Assembly: GCF_000517105.1 (NCBI RefSeq)
Contig: NZ_KI912150.1
Span: forward strand, 64,096 to 128,095
Direction of reading: 5' to 3'
Length of the DNA stretch: 64,000 nt
DNA from: Fischerella sp. PCC 9605
Lineage (GTDB): Bacteria; Cyanobacteriota; Cyanobacteriia; Cyanobacteriales; Nostocaceae
The translations under genes were made by a program, and so were the position numbers. Below the pieces are notes generated by a model that worked only from the letters and a program-made list of their open reading frames with translations, was not told where the DNA came from and ran no database searches. Shown piece after piece: positions 1 through 8,213 of the stretch. Every line of letters begins with the position of its first letter. Within the stretch, counting starts at the first letter, position 1.

Positions 1-96
1 AACTGGCGGTCGCATTTGATACAAATTTGCCCGCAGCTTACCTCTACGCTTTCCGTTCTTACGAATTTCCCTAGACCCACACTATGGACATTCCAC
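1..96 (-). pseudogene. 5' end of a degraded insertion-sequence transposase
   Basis: Read leftwards from a GTG at 96, the sequence gives V-E-C-P, then a TAG stop, then CGSREIRKNGKRRGK. In the next frame it continues QICIKCDRQ to the window edge. The pattern C-x2-C, then EIRKNGKRRGK, then C-x2-C, is the N-terminal zinc ribbon seen in IS1-type and related cyanobacterial transposases. The stop replaces what is normally a tyrosine codon, and a frameshift separates the two cysteine pairs, so this copy cannot make the full ribbon. The rest lies outside the window. The family assignment rests on this short motif only. Confidence 0.5.
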
Positions 97-532
97 AGTA
101 GATCACCTCAATTCATCCCTCTATTATGCAACGCCATCAGTAAAAATAGAATTTTTAAATAAATAAAGTTTAATTTCACTTTTCCAGCTTTAATTCCTGA
201 GTCGCCGTAATGATTGATACTCAATAACTTGCATAATTGCATAATGAAGCACTATTGCAATTTATACTCTGACTACTTACAGAGTGCGGACTGTTTGAAC
301 CACTTTCATTTTGTGTCAAAATCAACATCAACGCATAAGTTCAGTGAGTTATAATTTCCAGACTGTAGGATAAATTTGTCAAAACAGCAGAAAAAATGAT
401 TCAATTTTTTAAAATTAATTGATCTGAATTACAATTGTCCACCAGCACAGCATTAGAGAATGCGATCGCACTTTCGCAAGCAGAACTGACTATGCGTAAA
501 TAAGTAGTCTATCTTTACACCTTTCTTTGCTA
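97..532. other. Non-coding, AT-rich spacer
   Basis: No convincing gene is visible on either strand. The stretch is AT-rich and carries one HIP1-type GCGATCGC site near 469. It lies between the transposase relic and a small secreted protein and probably holds the latter's promoter, but I cannot pick out -35/-10 boxes with confidence. Confidence 0.5.
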
Positions 533-823
533 ATGAAATATATTGCCTTGGTGCTACCATTAATACTCTTTTTCTTAGTAGTATTTCCTGCCGAAGCATT
601 AGTATGCCGAAATTATCAGGGTCATCAGATTTGTATTTTGAGTATTAAACGCAGTGCCAAAAATTATTGGGAATACAGGGCAGCCGTGAGTGTAGATGGA
701 GTCAAAAGACCCATCGAAGTCTACAACTGTCGCGATCGCATTAAGGTTGAATCAGATGAAGTGATTGTCCCTTTTGAAGACAACGATCCAGGCGAATTGA
801 TATGCAGTTATTTCCAAAAATAA
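533..823 (+). CDS. Small secreted hypothetical protein
   Basis: The product is about 96 residues. It starts with a classical signal peptide: MKYIALVLP, a hydrophobic stretch, then a likely cleavage after the PAEA region near residue 21. The mature part has four cysteines, in CRNYQGHQIC near its start, in YNCRD, and in LICSYF near the end, which could make two disulfides in the periplasm or outside. I chose ATG 533 over the in-frame TTG at 527 because ATG is the commoner start. I do not recognise the family. It stands alone, with the convergent amidase gene downstream. Confidence 0.55.
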   Translation: MKYIALVLPLILFFLVVFPAEALVCRNYQGHQICILSIKRSAKNYWEYRAAVSVDGVKRPIEVYNCRDRIKVESDEVIVPFEDNDPGELICSYFQK

Positions 824-881
824 GTAGGTAAGAATAAAAGCAGCTATGTCAAGAAAGGTAAATATTGCTCAAACCCTTACC

Positions 882-909
882 AATGACCAATGACAAATGA
901 CGAATAACG
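882..909. repeat. Heptanucleotide repeat run (AATGACN)
   Basis: Four consecutive 7-base units: AATGACC, AATGACA, AATGACG, AATAACG. They lie between two convergent genes. The same unit recurs at 2424-2465 and, in inverted form, at 2393-2413 and 28578-28598. Short tandemly repeated heptamers are well known in heterocystous cyanobacteria. Confidence 0.8.
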
Positions 910-944
910 ACCCTCCCGAGTTAACTTTATTCGTGCTGACCTAC

Positions 945-2297
945 TTACATCAATCCTGCCGACTCGTAGAGGCGTTTGAGCATTGCCATAATCTTGTTAC
1001 CATAATCTAAATCAGCAGACCACCGCCCCGATAATTGATCTACCAAGGGGGCAATACCGCGTGTGACAAAACGAAATCGCGGGTCTACTACTTCCTTTAC
1101 CAAGGGTTCTAAACTGGCATAAGCTTTCAAGTGTTGGATGTGTGCCCTCACACCAATTCTGGCATTTTCAAAAGTTGCTGCTTCCGTACCGCCACCAATC
1201 GTTCCCAGACCTGCAAAATTATTTTGCTCAGATTTGATATCGTCGCCAAAGCGTAAAAATCCTGTTTCTACACACATCTGACAGAAAGCAATGTCATAGT
1301 TAACCCCTTCTGTAGTGGCTTCTTCTCGATAGAGTTTGGCTATATCTGGAAACTGCACCAAGGCATTTTCATTGTTATTTTTCAGAAATATCTGCATCTG
1401 CACTTCTGAGGAATTGCCATGCGACATAATCCGATCAATTTGACCGGGGCAGATTACCAAGTTGGAACGTAATGTTACAGTCTTAGTCCCACTATCCCAA
1501 CTGACAGAAATATTAAATTCTCGCAGTTCAATAGCTTTGACATAAACAACTCGGCGATAGGTAATGCGGCGGACGTTGGGCGCTTTCGATAAGTCAATTC
1601 GCAAGCGATCTACTAAATCAATAGGAATGTAAGCATTACCGTTAATCAGTATTCCTTGCTCTGGATAGTTTTGCCCATTAATGTTGATATTAATTGCCGC
1701 ATAGGTTGGTTCTCCCCCGTCCCCAGAACCAGAATCAATACTACGACTCCAAGCAGCCAATCCATCAGCGATTCCCAAGGCAAAGTCACGACGGCGATTT
1801 TGTAGCAAAGAGCGATCGTCGGGACTGCTTAAGAAACCAACTTGCATCAATAAGGAAGGCACTTTTGTCTGGCGACAAAATGCCAAACTACCTAAACCCG
1901 AAGCTGTATCCGGCTTAACTCCGCGATTGGGCAATTGGGGAACACGGCGCAGCAACCCCATTAGTAATAGATCGGCGTTGCTTTTGCGTTCGTCATTGCT
2001 GGCAATATAAAATACACTAGCCCCACGCACCGAAGGATTGCCAGCAGCATCAGCGTGAATTTCTAGCGCAATATCACCCCGACGACCACGGGAATTGATC
2101 CATTCGATAGTTTGCTTGGCACTCACGTCATCAGGAACCGACAAAACCTCAAAACTACGCGCTCTCAGTTCGGTTAAAATTAAATCGCGCAGCAAAATCA
2201 TCTCTCTAGCTTCGGTAGTACCACCGGCAATTGAGCCTGGATCAATTCCTCCCGTTTCTTTGCCTCCGTGGGCTGCGGAAAGAAAAATACGTCCCAT
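945..2297 (-). CDS. N-acetylmuramoyl-L-alanine amidase with C-terminal glucosaminidase-like domain
   Basis: A 450-residue two-domain cell-wall hydrolase. Residues 1-187 are an Amidase_3 fold, which cuts the bond between N-acetylmuramic acid and L-alanine in peptidoglycan. The expected zinc ligands are H10 (SAAHGG), E29 (TTEAREM) and H81 (EIHADAA). The second catalytic Glu, normally in a VEVGF-type motif, is Gln152 here (LMQVGF). A linker with a copper-amine-oxidase-like beta domain (about 200-290) leads to a lysozyme-like glucosaminidase domain (about 305-450) with the candidate catalytic Glu in CVETGF. No signal peptide is evident. The start has a good ribosome site (AGAGGAAA). Septum or cell-separation work is likely but inferred. 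Confidence 0.85.
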   Translation of the reverse strand: MGRIFLSAAHGGKETGGIDPGSIAGGTTEAREMILLRDLILTELRARSFEVLSVPDDVSAKQTIEWINSRGRRGDIALEIHADAAGNPSVRGASVFYIASNDERKSNADLLLMGLLRRVPQLPNRGVKPDTASGLGSLAFCRQTKVPSLLMQVGFLSSPDDRSLLQNRRRDFALGIADGLAAWSRSIDSGSGDGGEPTYAAINININGQNYPEQGILINGNAYIPIDLVDRLRIDLSKAPNVRRITYRRVVYVKAIELREFNISVSWDSGTKTVTLRSNLVICPGQIDRIMSHGNSSEVQMQIFLKNNNENALVQFPDIAKLYREEATTEGVNYDIAFCQMCVETGFLRFGDDIKSEQNNFAGLGTIGGGTEAATFENARIGVRAHIQHLKAYASLEPLVKEVVDPRFRFVTRGIAPLVDQLSGRWSADLDYGNKIMAMLKRLYESAGLM

Positions 2298-2392
2298 TTT
2301 CAGTATTTCCTCTAATAAAATTTAAGTGCAAGCAATTCTATACATTATTCTTGATTTGCAAACAAGAATATAATAGCCATCAAGAGTCCTTT

Positions 2393-2465
2393 GTCATTTG
2401 TCATTTGTCATTTGTCCAAATTTAATGACTAATGACCAATGACTAATGACCAATGACTAATGACG
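2393..2465. repeat. Inverted heptamer repeats upstream of dnaG
   Basis: Three GTCATTT units (2393-2413) are followed after a short spacer by six AATGACY-type units (2424-2465). The two runs are reverse complements, so the transcript could fold into a long hairpin. The run ends five bases before the primase ATG at 2471 and also supplies false upstream start codons for that gene. Confidence 0.8.
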
Positions 2466-2470
2466 AATCT

Positions 2471-4429
2471 ATGCAATTTCGTTTACACCCAGATACGATA
2501 GAGGAAATTAAACAACGGGCTGACATCGTAGATGTCGTCTCAGAATACGTTGTTTTACGCAGGCGCGGCAAAGATTTTGTGGGTTTGTGTCCCTTCCATG
2601 ATGAAAAAAGCCCTAGTTTTACCGTTAGCCCCACCAAGCAAATGTACTATTGCTTTGGCTGTCAAGCTGGGGGTAATGCGATCAAATTTCTGATGGATTT
2701 GCACAAGCACTCTTTTGCAGAAGTGGTGCTGGATTTAGCGCGACGTTACCAAGTACCCGTGCAAACTCTGGAACCCGAACAAAGACAAGAGTTGCAGCGG
2801 CAATTATCAGAGCGATCGCAGCTTTATGAAATTCTCGCTTCTACTTCCCAATTCTATCAACATGCCCTCAGGCAATCCCAAGGACAGCTAGCCCTTCAGT
2901 ATCTGCAACAGCAACGCCAACTGCAAGACGAAACCATTGTGCAGTTTAACTTGGGTTATGCCCCTGTGGGTTGGGAAACTCTCTACCGCTATCTGGTAGA
3001 AGATAAACGCTATCCAGTCCAGTTGGTGGAAAAAGCAGGATTGATTAAACCGCGCAAAGAAGGTAGCGGGTATTATGACGTGTTTCGCGATCGCGTGATC
3101 ATCCCTATCCATGATGTGATGGGACGCACGATTGGCTTTGGTGGCAGAAGTTTGGGAGATGAGCAACCGAAGTATCTAAATTCACCGGAAACTGAACTTT
3201 TTAATAAAGGTAAAACTTTATTTGCCCTCGACAAGGCCAAAGCTGGCATTTCTCAACACGATCAAGCTGTGGTGGTAGAGGGATATTTTGATGCGATCGC
3301 TCTCCACGCTGCCGGAATTAACAACGTCGTCGCCTCTTTGGGTACTGCTCTGAGTATAGACCAAGTACGGCTACTATTGCGCTACAGCGACTCAAAACAA
3401 CTAATACTCAACTTTGACGCCGATAAAGCCGGGAAGATAGCCGCCGAAAGGGCTATAGGAGAAATTGCCGAACTGGCATACAAGGGCGAAGTTCAGTTAA
3501 AAATTCTCAACTTGCCAGATGGCAAAGATGCTGATGAGTACTTGCACACCCACACACCAGCAGACTATCAACAATTGGTAGCAAATGCGCCCTTGTGGCT
3601 AGATTGGCAGATTCAGCAAATCACGAAAGACCGAGACTTGAAGCAAGCTACAGATTTTCAACAAGTCTCGCAGCAGTTAGTAAAATTACTGAAAAATATA
3701 ACTAACCTTGATACGCTTAACTATTACGTTTCTCATTGTGCAGAAATTTTAGCTCTTGGGGACGCCAGACTAGTACCTCTAAGAGTAGAAAATCTCCTGA
3801 CTCAAGTTGCACCCGATAATAACTCTAGACTAGGCTATATTTCTGGGTCATCAAGAAGCGCATTCCGTCAACCACAGTATAGACAAACACAAGAATTCTC
3901 TACACAAGCAAGTAAAACAACTGCACCAACACTAGAAAAAAGTCTTTTAGAACAAGCAGAAGCTTTATTGCTAAGAATTTACTTGCATTGTCCCGAACAG
4001 CGCCAAGCTATTACTGACACTTTGGAAGAACGGGATTTGCAATTTAGCCTTTCCCACCATCGATTTTTATGGCGGCAAATTTTAGAAATTTCCTCTGATG
4101 ATTTAGAGGTTGATTTAATATCAAAAGTGCAAGATAAATGCCTGGAGTTTCCCGAAGAAATGGGGTTAGTTTCCCATCTATTTCAACTCAACGAGATTGG
4201 CAAGAAAGAGATACTGCGTACTCCTCAAGTAGTCCAAGCTGCAACTGCTTGCATGGAACGTGTATTGCGAGAAAAGCGCTATCGTCATTTCTTAGAATTG
4301 TGGGAGCAAACCGATCCTGAAGCAGAACCAGAGCGTTGGCAATCATACTATCAAGCTTTTTATGCTGAGAAGTTGCGGTTGCAAGAATTAGATAAACAAC
4401 GGCAATTTTCCCTCCCAGATTTATTGTGA
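2471..4429 (+). CDS. dnaG: DNA primase
   Basis: DnaG makes the RNA primers for lagging-strand synthesis and for restart at replication forks. Numbered from ATG 2471, the N-terminal CHC2 zinc finger uses C40, H43, C61 and C64 (LCPFHDE and YYCFGCQ). The central TOPRIM catalytic domain has the glutamate E270 (VVVEGYFDA) and the metal-binding pair D316 and D318 (NFDADKAG). The C-terminal part (about 430-652) should be the helicase-binding region. An in-frame ATG at 2453 falls inside the heptamer repeats. I prefer 2471 because relatives begin with M-Q and a LHPDTIEE-type sequence. The length (652 residues) is normal. Confidence 0.95.
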   Translation: MQFRLHPDTIEEIKQRADIVDVVSEYVVLRRRGKDFVGLCPFHDEKSPSFTVSPTKQMYYCFGCQAGGNAIKFLMDLHKHSFAEVVLDLARRYQVPVQTLEPEQRQELQRQLSERSQLYEILASTSQFYQHALRQSQGQLALQYLQQQRQLQDETIVQFNLGYAPVGWETLYRYLVEDKRYPVQLVEKAGLIKPRKEGSGYYDVFRDRVIIPIHDVMGRTIGFGGRSLGDEQPKYLNSPETELFNKGKTLFALDKAKAGISQHDQAVVVEGYFDAIALHAAGINNVVASLGTALSIDQVRLLLRYSDSKQLILNFDADKAGKIAAERAIGEIAELAYKGEVQLKILNLPDGKDADEYLHTHTPADYQQLVANAPLWLDWQIQQITKDRDLKQATDFQQVSQQLVKLLKNITNLDTLNYYVSHCAEILALGDARLVPLRVENLLTQVAPDNNSRLGYISGSSRSAFRQPQYRQTQEFSTQASKTTAPTLEKSLLEQAEALLLRIYLHCPEQRQAITDTLEERDLQFSLSHHRFLWRQILEISSDDLEVDLISKVQDKCLEFPEEMGLVSHLFQLNEIGKKEILRTPQVVQAATACMERVLREKRYRHFLELWEQTDPEAEPERWQSYYQAFYAEKLRLQELDKQRQFSLPDLL

Positions 4430-4477
4430 GGCTAGGCGAGAATTCTGTTTTGATAATAATTTTCTATGAAGATGCAC

Positions 4478-5158
4478 TTATTTGCGAGTGTAATTGTGCA
4501 GATAGGAGGGAAGAATTATTTCCTTTTGTAGACGAGAATCGGCAATCGGTGTGCTGGCTGTTAATTCGAGTGGGATAACGCCAGCCCACACAGGTATGCT
4601 ATAGTCTTGTTCTTCATCGTTTGGAGGCCCTGTTCGTACCTTTGCAGATGCCTCATGAAGAGGCAGTTCGAGTACTGAAGTTACCTGAAGTTCCTGATGG
4701 TTGGGTTGACGCACCTGTGCCCACCGTCCTGGTACAATGTGCTCGGTAAAAGCTTCTAAAGCTTCAAGTTTTTGAGCCTCATCTTGCACTTTAGTTGCTG
4801 TACCAAAGATGACTACAGAGTGGTAATTCATCGAGTGGTGAAACGCAGTTCGAGCTAATACTAGCCCATCGAGTAGAGTGACAGTAACGCAAACTTCTAT
4901 ACCCTGGGCAAGCGATCGCATCATTCGGCTAGCCGTCGATCCATGAATGTAGAGGCGATCGCCGACCCTACCATAAGCAGTCGGAATCACAAACGGCTGA
5001 CCATCAACGGTAAAACCAATATGGCATACTAATCCTTCATCCAAAATTTGGTAAACCAGTTCGCGCTCATAATGCCCTCGCGATGGCATTCTTCCGATCT
5101 TGGTGCGTTGTGTAAGGCTGAGCTTTTCTTGATCGATTTCATGCTCTAAAGAACTCAT
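4478..5158 (-). CDS. Pyridoxamine 5'-phosphate oxidase-like flavin-binding protein
   Basis: A 226-residue protein of the split-barrel FMN-binding family (Pyridox_ox_2, related to nitroimidazole-resistance NimA proteins). Typical features are the opening region GRMPSRGHYERELVYQIL, the beta-barrel core VCHIGFTVDGQPFVIPTAYG and the phosphate-contact region YIHGSTASRMM. Members bind FMN, F420 or haem, and the substrate cannot be told from sequence. The start has AGAGGAAG before it. It is one of three closely spaced genes read leftwards (4478-6455), with 18-25 bp gaps that suggest one transcript with the hydrolase-fold and VOC genes. The function is therefore probably redox or detoxification. Confidence 0.8.
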   Translation of the reverse strand: MSSLEHEIDQEKLSLTQRTKIGRMPSRGHYERELVYQILDEGLVCHIGFTVDGQPFVIPTAYGRVGDRLYIHGSTASRMMRSLAQGIEVCVTVTLLDGLVLARTAFHHSMNYHSVVIFGTATKVQDEAQKLEALEAFTEHIVPGRWAQVRQPNHQELQVTSVLELPLHEASAKVRTGPPNDEEQDYSIPVWAGVIPLELTASTPIADSRLQKEIILPSYLHNYTRK

Positions 5159-5176
5159 TCTTCCTCTTGCTAGCCA

Positions 5177-5989
5177 TTAAGATTTTGCAATGAAACTTTC
5201 AATTGCGTCTGCAACTTCCCCAGGAACTTCAACCGAGGGTAAATGACTTTTGGAACTCAGCCTGCGAAAGTGAAACCACGGATGGTTAAGAGCGAAACTT
5301 TGTTGTGCTTCAAAGTAACTTGAGTCATCATCTTGGGCGTAGAGATTTTTTGCTTGCGTTGGCGAATAAAGATTCAGCACTGTAGGAGCTGGGTTAAGAG
5401 TTTCCAGCACCCGCAAAGCACTGCCAAACTCTCTGTATGACCTGCCTATTTCTCGACCCGCACGCGACCACATATCGAAGCCGTAATTCGTCATAAACTC
5501 TTGGAAGGGTTTGGCGAGGTTAGGATCGCCTAACGACCAAGCAGCAAACAGTGCGTCACGCGCACTTTGCCATTGAGCAGGCTGTTGTATTTTCTCCAAG
5601 ATTTCAAAAAAGACCTGCGGCGGCTCAATAATAATCCAATCCAAAAAGACCATTTTAGGTATGCGATTAACCAACCTGCGCCTTAGTTCAACGGCAAGCC
5701 ATCCTGCATGAGCTACTGATACCGTGACAAATTCATTTATACCAAGTGAATCTACAAGCTTGAGTGCCTCATGGATAACATCCTCGCTCCCAAAATCTCC
5801 ATCTGGACGAGCTGATTCGTTATGTCCTAACAAATCAACGTTGATAACTCTTCGCTTTTTACCGAGCTGATTCGCAAGTGCTACGAAAATACCCCGATCT
5901 GCACACCATCCTGGAAGCAAGAGTAAGGCAGGTTCGCCTGTTCCTATATCGTCGCAGGCAAGTTTTGATTGTCCAGTTAGCCTATCCAT
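5177..5989 (-). CDS. Alpha/beta-hydrolase-fold protein resembling cofactor-free dioxygenases, nucleophile missing
   Basis: About 270 residues with an alpha/beta-hydrolase core. The oxyanion strand is LLLLPGWCADRG. The nucleophile elbow reads S-V-A-H-A-G-W, so alanine (residue 93 from ATG 5989) stands where the catalytic serine normally sits. D117 (FLDW) and H249 (KSHLPSVEVP) can serve as the acid-base pair. The elbow followed by W, and the SHLPSVE motif near the C-terminus, resemble the bacterial 2,4-dioxygenases Hod and Qdo, which cleave quinolones without cofactor and depend mainly on a His/Asp pair. This suggests a non-hydrolytic role, but the substrate is unknown. ATG 5989, preceded by GGGGG, was preferred to TTG 6001. 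Confidence 0.7.
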   Translation of the reverse strand: MDRLTGQSKLACDDIGTGEPALLLLPGWCADRGIFVALANQLGKKRRVINVDLLGHNESARPDGDFGSEDVIHEALKLVDSLGINEFVTVSVAHAGWLAVELRRRLVNRIPKMVFLDWIIIEPPQVFFEILEKIQQPAQWQSARDALFAAWSLGDPNLAKPFQEFMTNYGFDMWSRAGREIGRSYREFGSALRVLETLNPAPTVLNLYSPTQAKNLYAQDDDSSYFEAQQSFALNHPWFHFRRLSSKSHLPSVEVPGEVADAIESFIAKS

Positions 5990-6014
5990 ACGTACCCCCA
6001 ATATTCTGTCAGCA

Positions 6015-6455
6015 TCAATAGAACGACCAAAGACCTGGAGTGATCAATTCGAGGAGATGCTCATCCGGATCTCGGAAATACAAGCTCCAACCGCCCCGTT
6101 TCCAATGAACCTTGCTATCGATCGCGATATTTCGGTCAGCCAATCTTTGTTCCCAAAAATCGAGGTCAGATGCTGCAATTGAGAATGCTACGTGCAAGCG
6201 GCCATTTCCACCATGAGGAGGAATTACCCCTTCCACTGTACCAGCAGGAGAAGTTGTCCGCCCTGGCTCAGCAGCAATGCTTTTGGGGAAGAGGATGAGG
6301 GCTTGCTGGTTGGGTACTTTAAGTACACAAATCATCTCATCCATAATCTCTTTCTCAAATCCGAATAAGTCTTCGTAGAACTTCACTGAGTGTGCCAAGT
6401 TCTCGACATACAGCACGGATTCAACAACACCGTTAACGATTTGCTTGTGCGTCAT
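6015..6455 (-). CDS. VOC (glyoxalase/bleomycin-resistance) family protein
   Basis: About 146 residues with the paired beta-alpha-beta-beta-beta modules of vicinal oxygen chelate proteins. The first module opens VESVLYVENLAHSVKFYEDLFGF. The second includes HVAFSI and ends in the family signature WSLYFRDPDEHLLELI, where the glutamate is a likely metal ligand. Substrate (dioxygenase, lyase or drug binding) cannot be assigned. I chose ATG 6455, with AAGGA eight bases upstream, over TTG 6473. It is the first gene of the leftward 4478-6455 set and is divergent from the MocR-type regulator at 6582, which may control it. Confidence 0.8.
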   Translation of the reverse strand: MTHKQIVNGVVESVLYVENLAHSVKFYEDLFGFEKEIMDEMICVLKVPNQQALILFPKSIAAEPGRTTSPAGTVEGVIPPHGGNGRLHVAFSIAASDLDFWEQRLADRNIAIDSKVHWKRGGWSLYFRDPDEHLLELITPGLWSFY

Positions 6456-6581
6456 GGCACATATCCTTTTCAACAGTAGCTGCTACTGTCAGAGTAGGTT
6501 ATGCAACTGGACTCTCACAATAGCCAATCTTGTGCTTTAATATAAGTCCACTTTGCCAGTGAAAGCGAGAGATAAGTAAAG

Positions 6582-8045
6582 ATGGATTTAGCGATCGCGC
6601 TAGACAGGAAAGCGGCGATACCCTTGCACCGACAGCTATACGAAGAACTGCGACGAGCGATCCTTGAGCGAAGGTTATCCCAAGGGCAGCGGCTTCCTTC
6701 TACGCGCTTGCTGGCAAAGTCTTTGGGAGTTTCTCGGCTCACCGTGACTCAAAGCTACGAACAGCTGATCGACGAAGGTTATCTGCAAACTATTGTTGGT
6801 TCCGGTACGTTTGTCTGCACTCAACTGCCCGACGATCTACTACACTCGGCTTCGTCGCCATCTGAAAATAAGATGGCTCGATTACCAATCAAACTATCGC
6901 ATTACGCTGCTGTACTGACGGAGATTGACATCCCCAACATGGCAGGACCCAATACGCCCATCAGTTTTCGTTACGGGCGACCTGCTTTTGACCAATTTCC
7001 TATACAGCTATGGCGCAAGCTGCTGTTTCGTCACAGTCGTGCTAGCCTAGACTGGTTAGACTACGCCAGCGATCCTCTGGGACATAGACCGTTGCGAGAG
7101 GCGATCGCTCACTACTTATCTCGTTCCCGCGCGGTGCAGTGCGAACCCGACCAGATATTGCTCGTCGGCGGTACTCAGCAAGCCCTCGACTTAATCGCCC
7201 GCCTGTTAGTCAATCCTGATGAGACAATTGCTTTAGAAGAACCTAGTTATTTAGCAGTACGGCGGCATACTTTCCTGTCACAGGGAGCAAAGTTGTTACC
7301 GATTCCAGTTGATGAGTCAGGATTAGTAGTTGAACAGCTAGCAAAATTCTCATCTGACAACATTAAACTAGTCTATGTCACTCCCTCTCACCAATTTCCC
7401 ACCGGAGCGGTGCTATCACTTCAAAGGCGACTAGAATTGCTGTCTTGGGCGCAACAGACAACAGCCATAATTATCGAGGATGACTACGATAGCGAATATC
7501 GCTACGAAGGTCAACCAATTCCTGCTCTCCAAGGGTTGCATAGTAGTAACACAGTGGTTTACATCGGTAGCTTCTCTAAAATGCTATTTCCATCTCTGCG
7601 AATTGGCTATTTAGTGCTGCCGCAGCAATTGATACCTGTATTCGCTCGTGCCAAGTGGCTGATAGATCGGCAGTTACCCCTGTTGGAGCAACATGTCTTA
7701 GCAGATTTTATCCAAGAAGGCTATTTAGAACGCCACCTGCGACGGATGCGACTCTACTATGACCAACGTCGCCAAGTCTTAGTGCAAGCAATCAAAGTTC
7801 ACTTGGGAGAACGGGCAACAATTTTAGGTGAGAATGCCGGGATTCATTTAATTGTGCGATTGCATACCAATCTCAGTGATGAGGACATTATTCATCGTGC
7901 TAGGCGGGTGGGTGTAGGCATGGTCACTACCAAGCCTTACTATCTCCAAGCTGCTCCATCAGGAGAGTTTATCTTTGGCTATTCTGCACTCACAGTACAA
8001 CAACTTGAGGAAGGTATCCACAAATTGACAGAAGTTCTGTGTTGA
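6582..8045 (+). CDS. MocR-type (GntR/aminotransferase) transcriptional regulator
   Basis: A 487-residue fusion. Residues 1-80 form a GntR winged helix-turn-helix (LYEELRRAILERRLSQGQRLPSTRLLAKSLGVSRLTVTQSY). Residues about 110-487 are a fold-type I aminotransferase domain that binds pyridoxal phosphate, with the Schiff-base lysine at K333 (GSFSKMLFPSLRIGYL) and the usual Asp in EDDYDSEYRY. MocR proteins sense PLP or an amino-compound adduct and often control vitamin B6, amino-acid or GABA genes, usually divergent neighbours. Here the divergent unit 6455-4478 includes a pyridoxamine-oxidase-like protein, which makes it a plausible target. The shared promoter region is 6456-6581. Confidence 0.9.
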   Translation: MDLAIALDRKAAIPLHRQLYEELRRAILERRLSQGQRLPSTRLLAKSLGVSRLTVTQSYEQLIDEGYLQTIVGSGTFVCTQLPDDLLHSASSPSENKMARLPIKLSHYAAVLTEIDIPNMAGPNTPISFRYGRPAFDQFPIQLWRKLLFRHSRASLDWLDYASDPLGHRPLREAIAHYLSRSRAVQCEPDQILLVGGTQQALDLIARLLVNPDETIALEEPSYLAVRRHTFLSQGAKLLPIPVDESGLVVEQLAKFSSDNIKLVYVTPSHQFPTGAVLSLQRRLELLSWAQQTTAIIIEDDYDSEYRYEGQPIPALQGLHSSNTVVYIGSFSKMLFPSLRIGYLVLPQQLIPVFARAKWLIDRQLPLLEQHVLADFIQEGYLERHLRRMRLYYDQRRQVLVQAIKVHLGERATILGENAGIHLIVRLHTNLSDEDIIHRARRVGVGMVTTKPYYLQAAPSGEFIFGYSALTVQQLEEGIHKLTEVLC

Positions 8046-8213
8046 ACCACAAAATTATTTGTCTCAAGTAGCCAACTTTGTCATGCTTCGCTTCGCGTGA
8101 ACCACAGCAACCAGCATCAGCAAATTGTATACCCTACCTGTAAGCCTTGCGAAAGATGTATGGCTACTTAATCAAAGTTAATACAGGGAAGGAGAGAGAA
8201 GAGATAATGAATC

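Noticed and set aside
2453-2470. Upstream ATG for dnaG
   Set aside because: It lies in the heptamer repeats; relatives start at the M-Q equivalent to ATG 2471.
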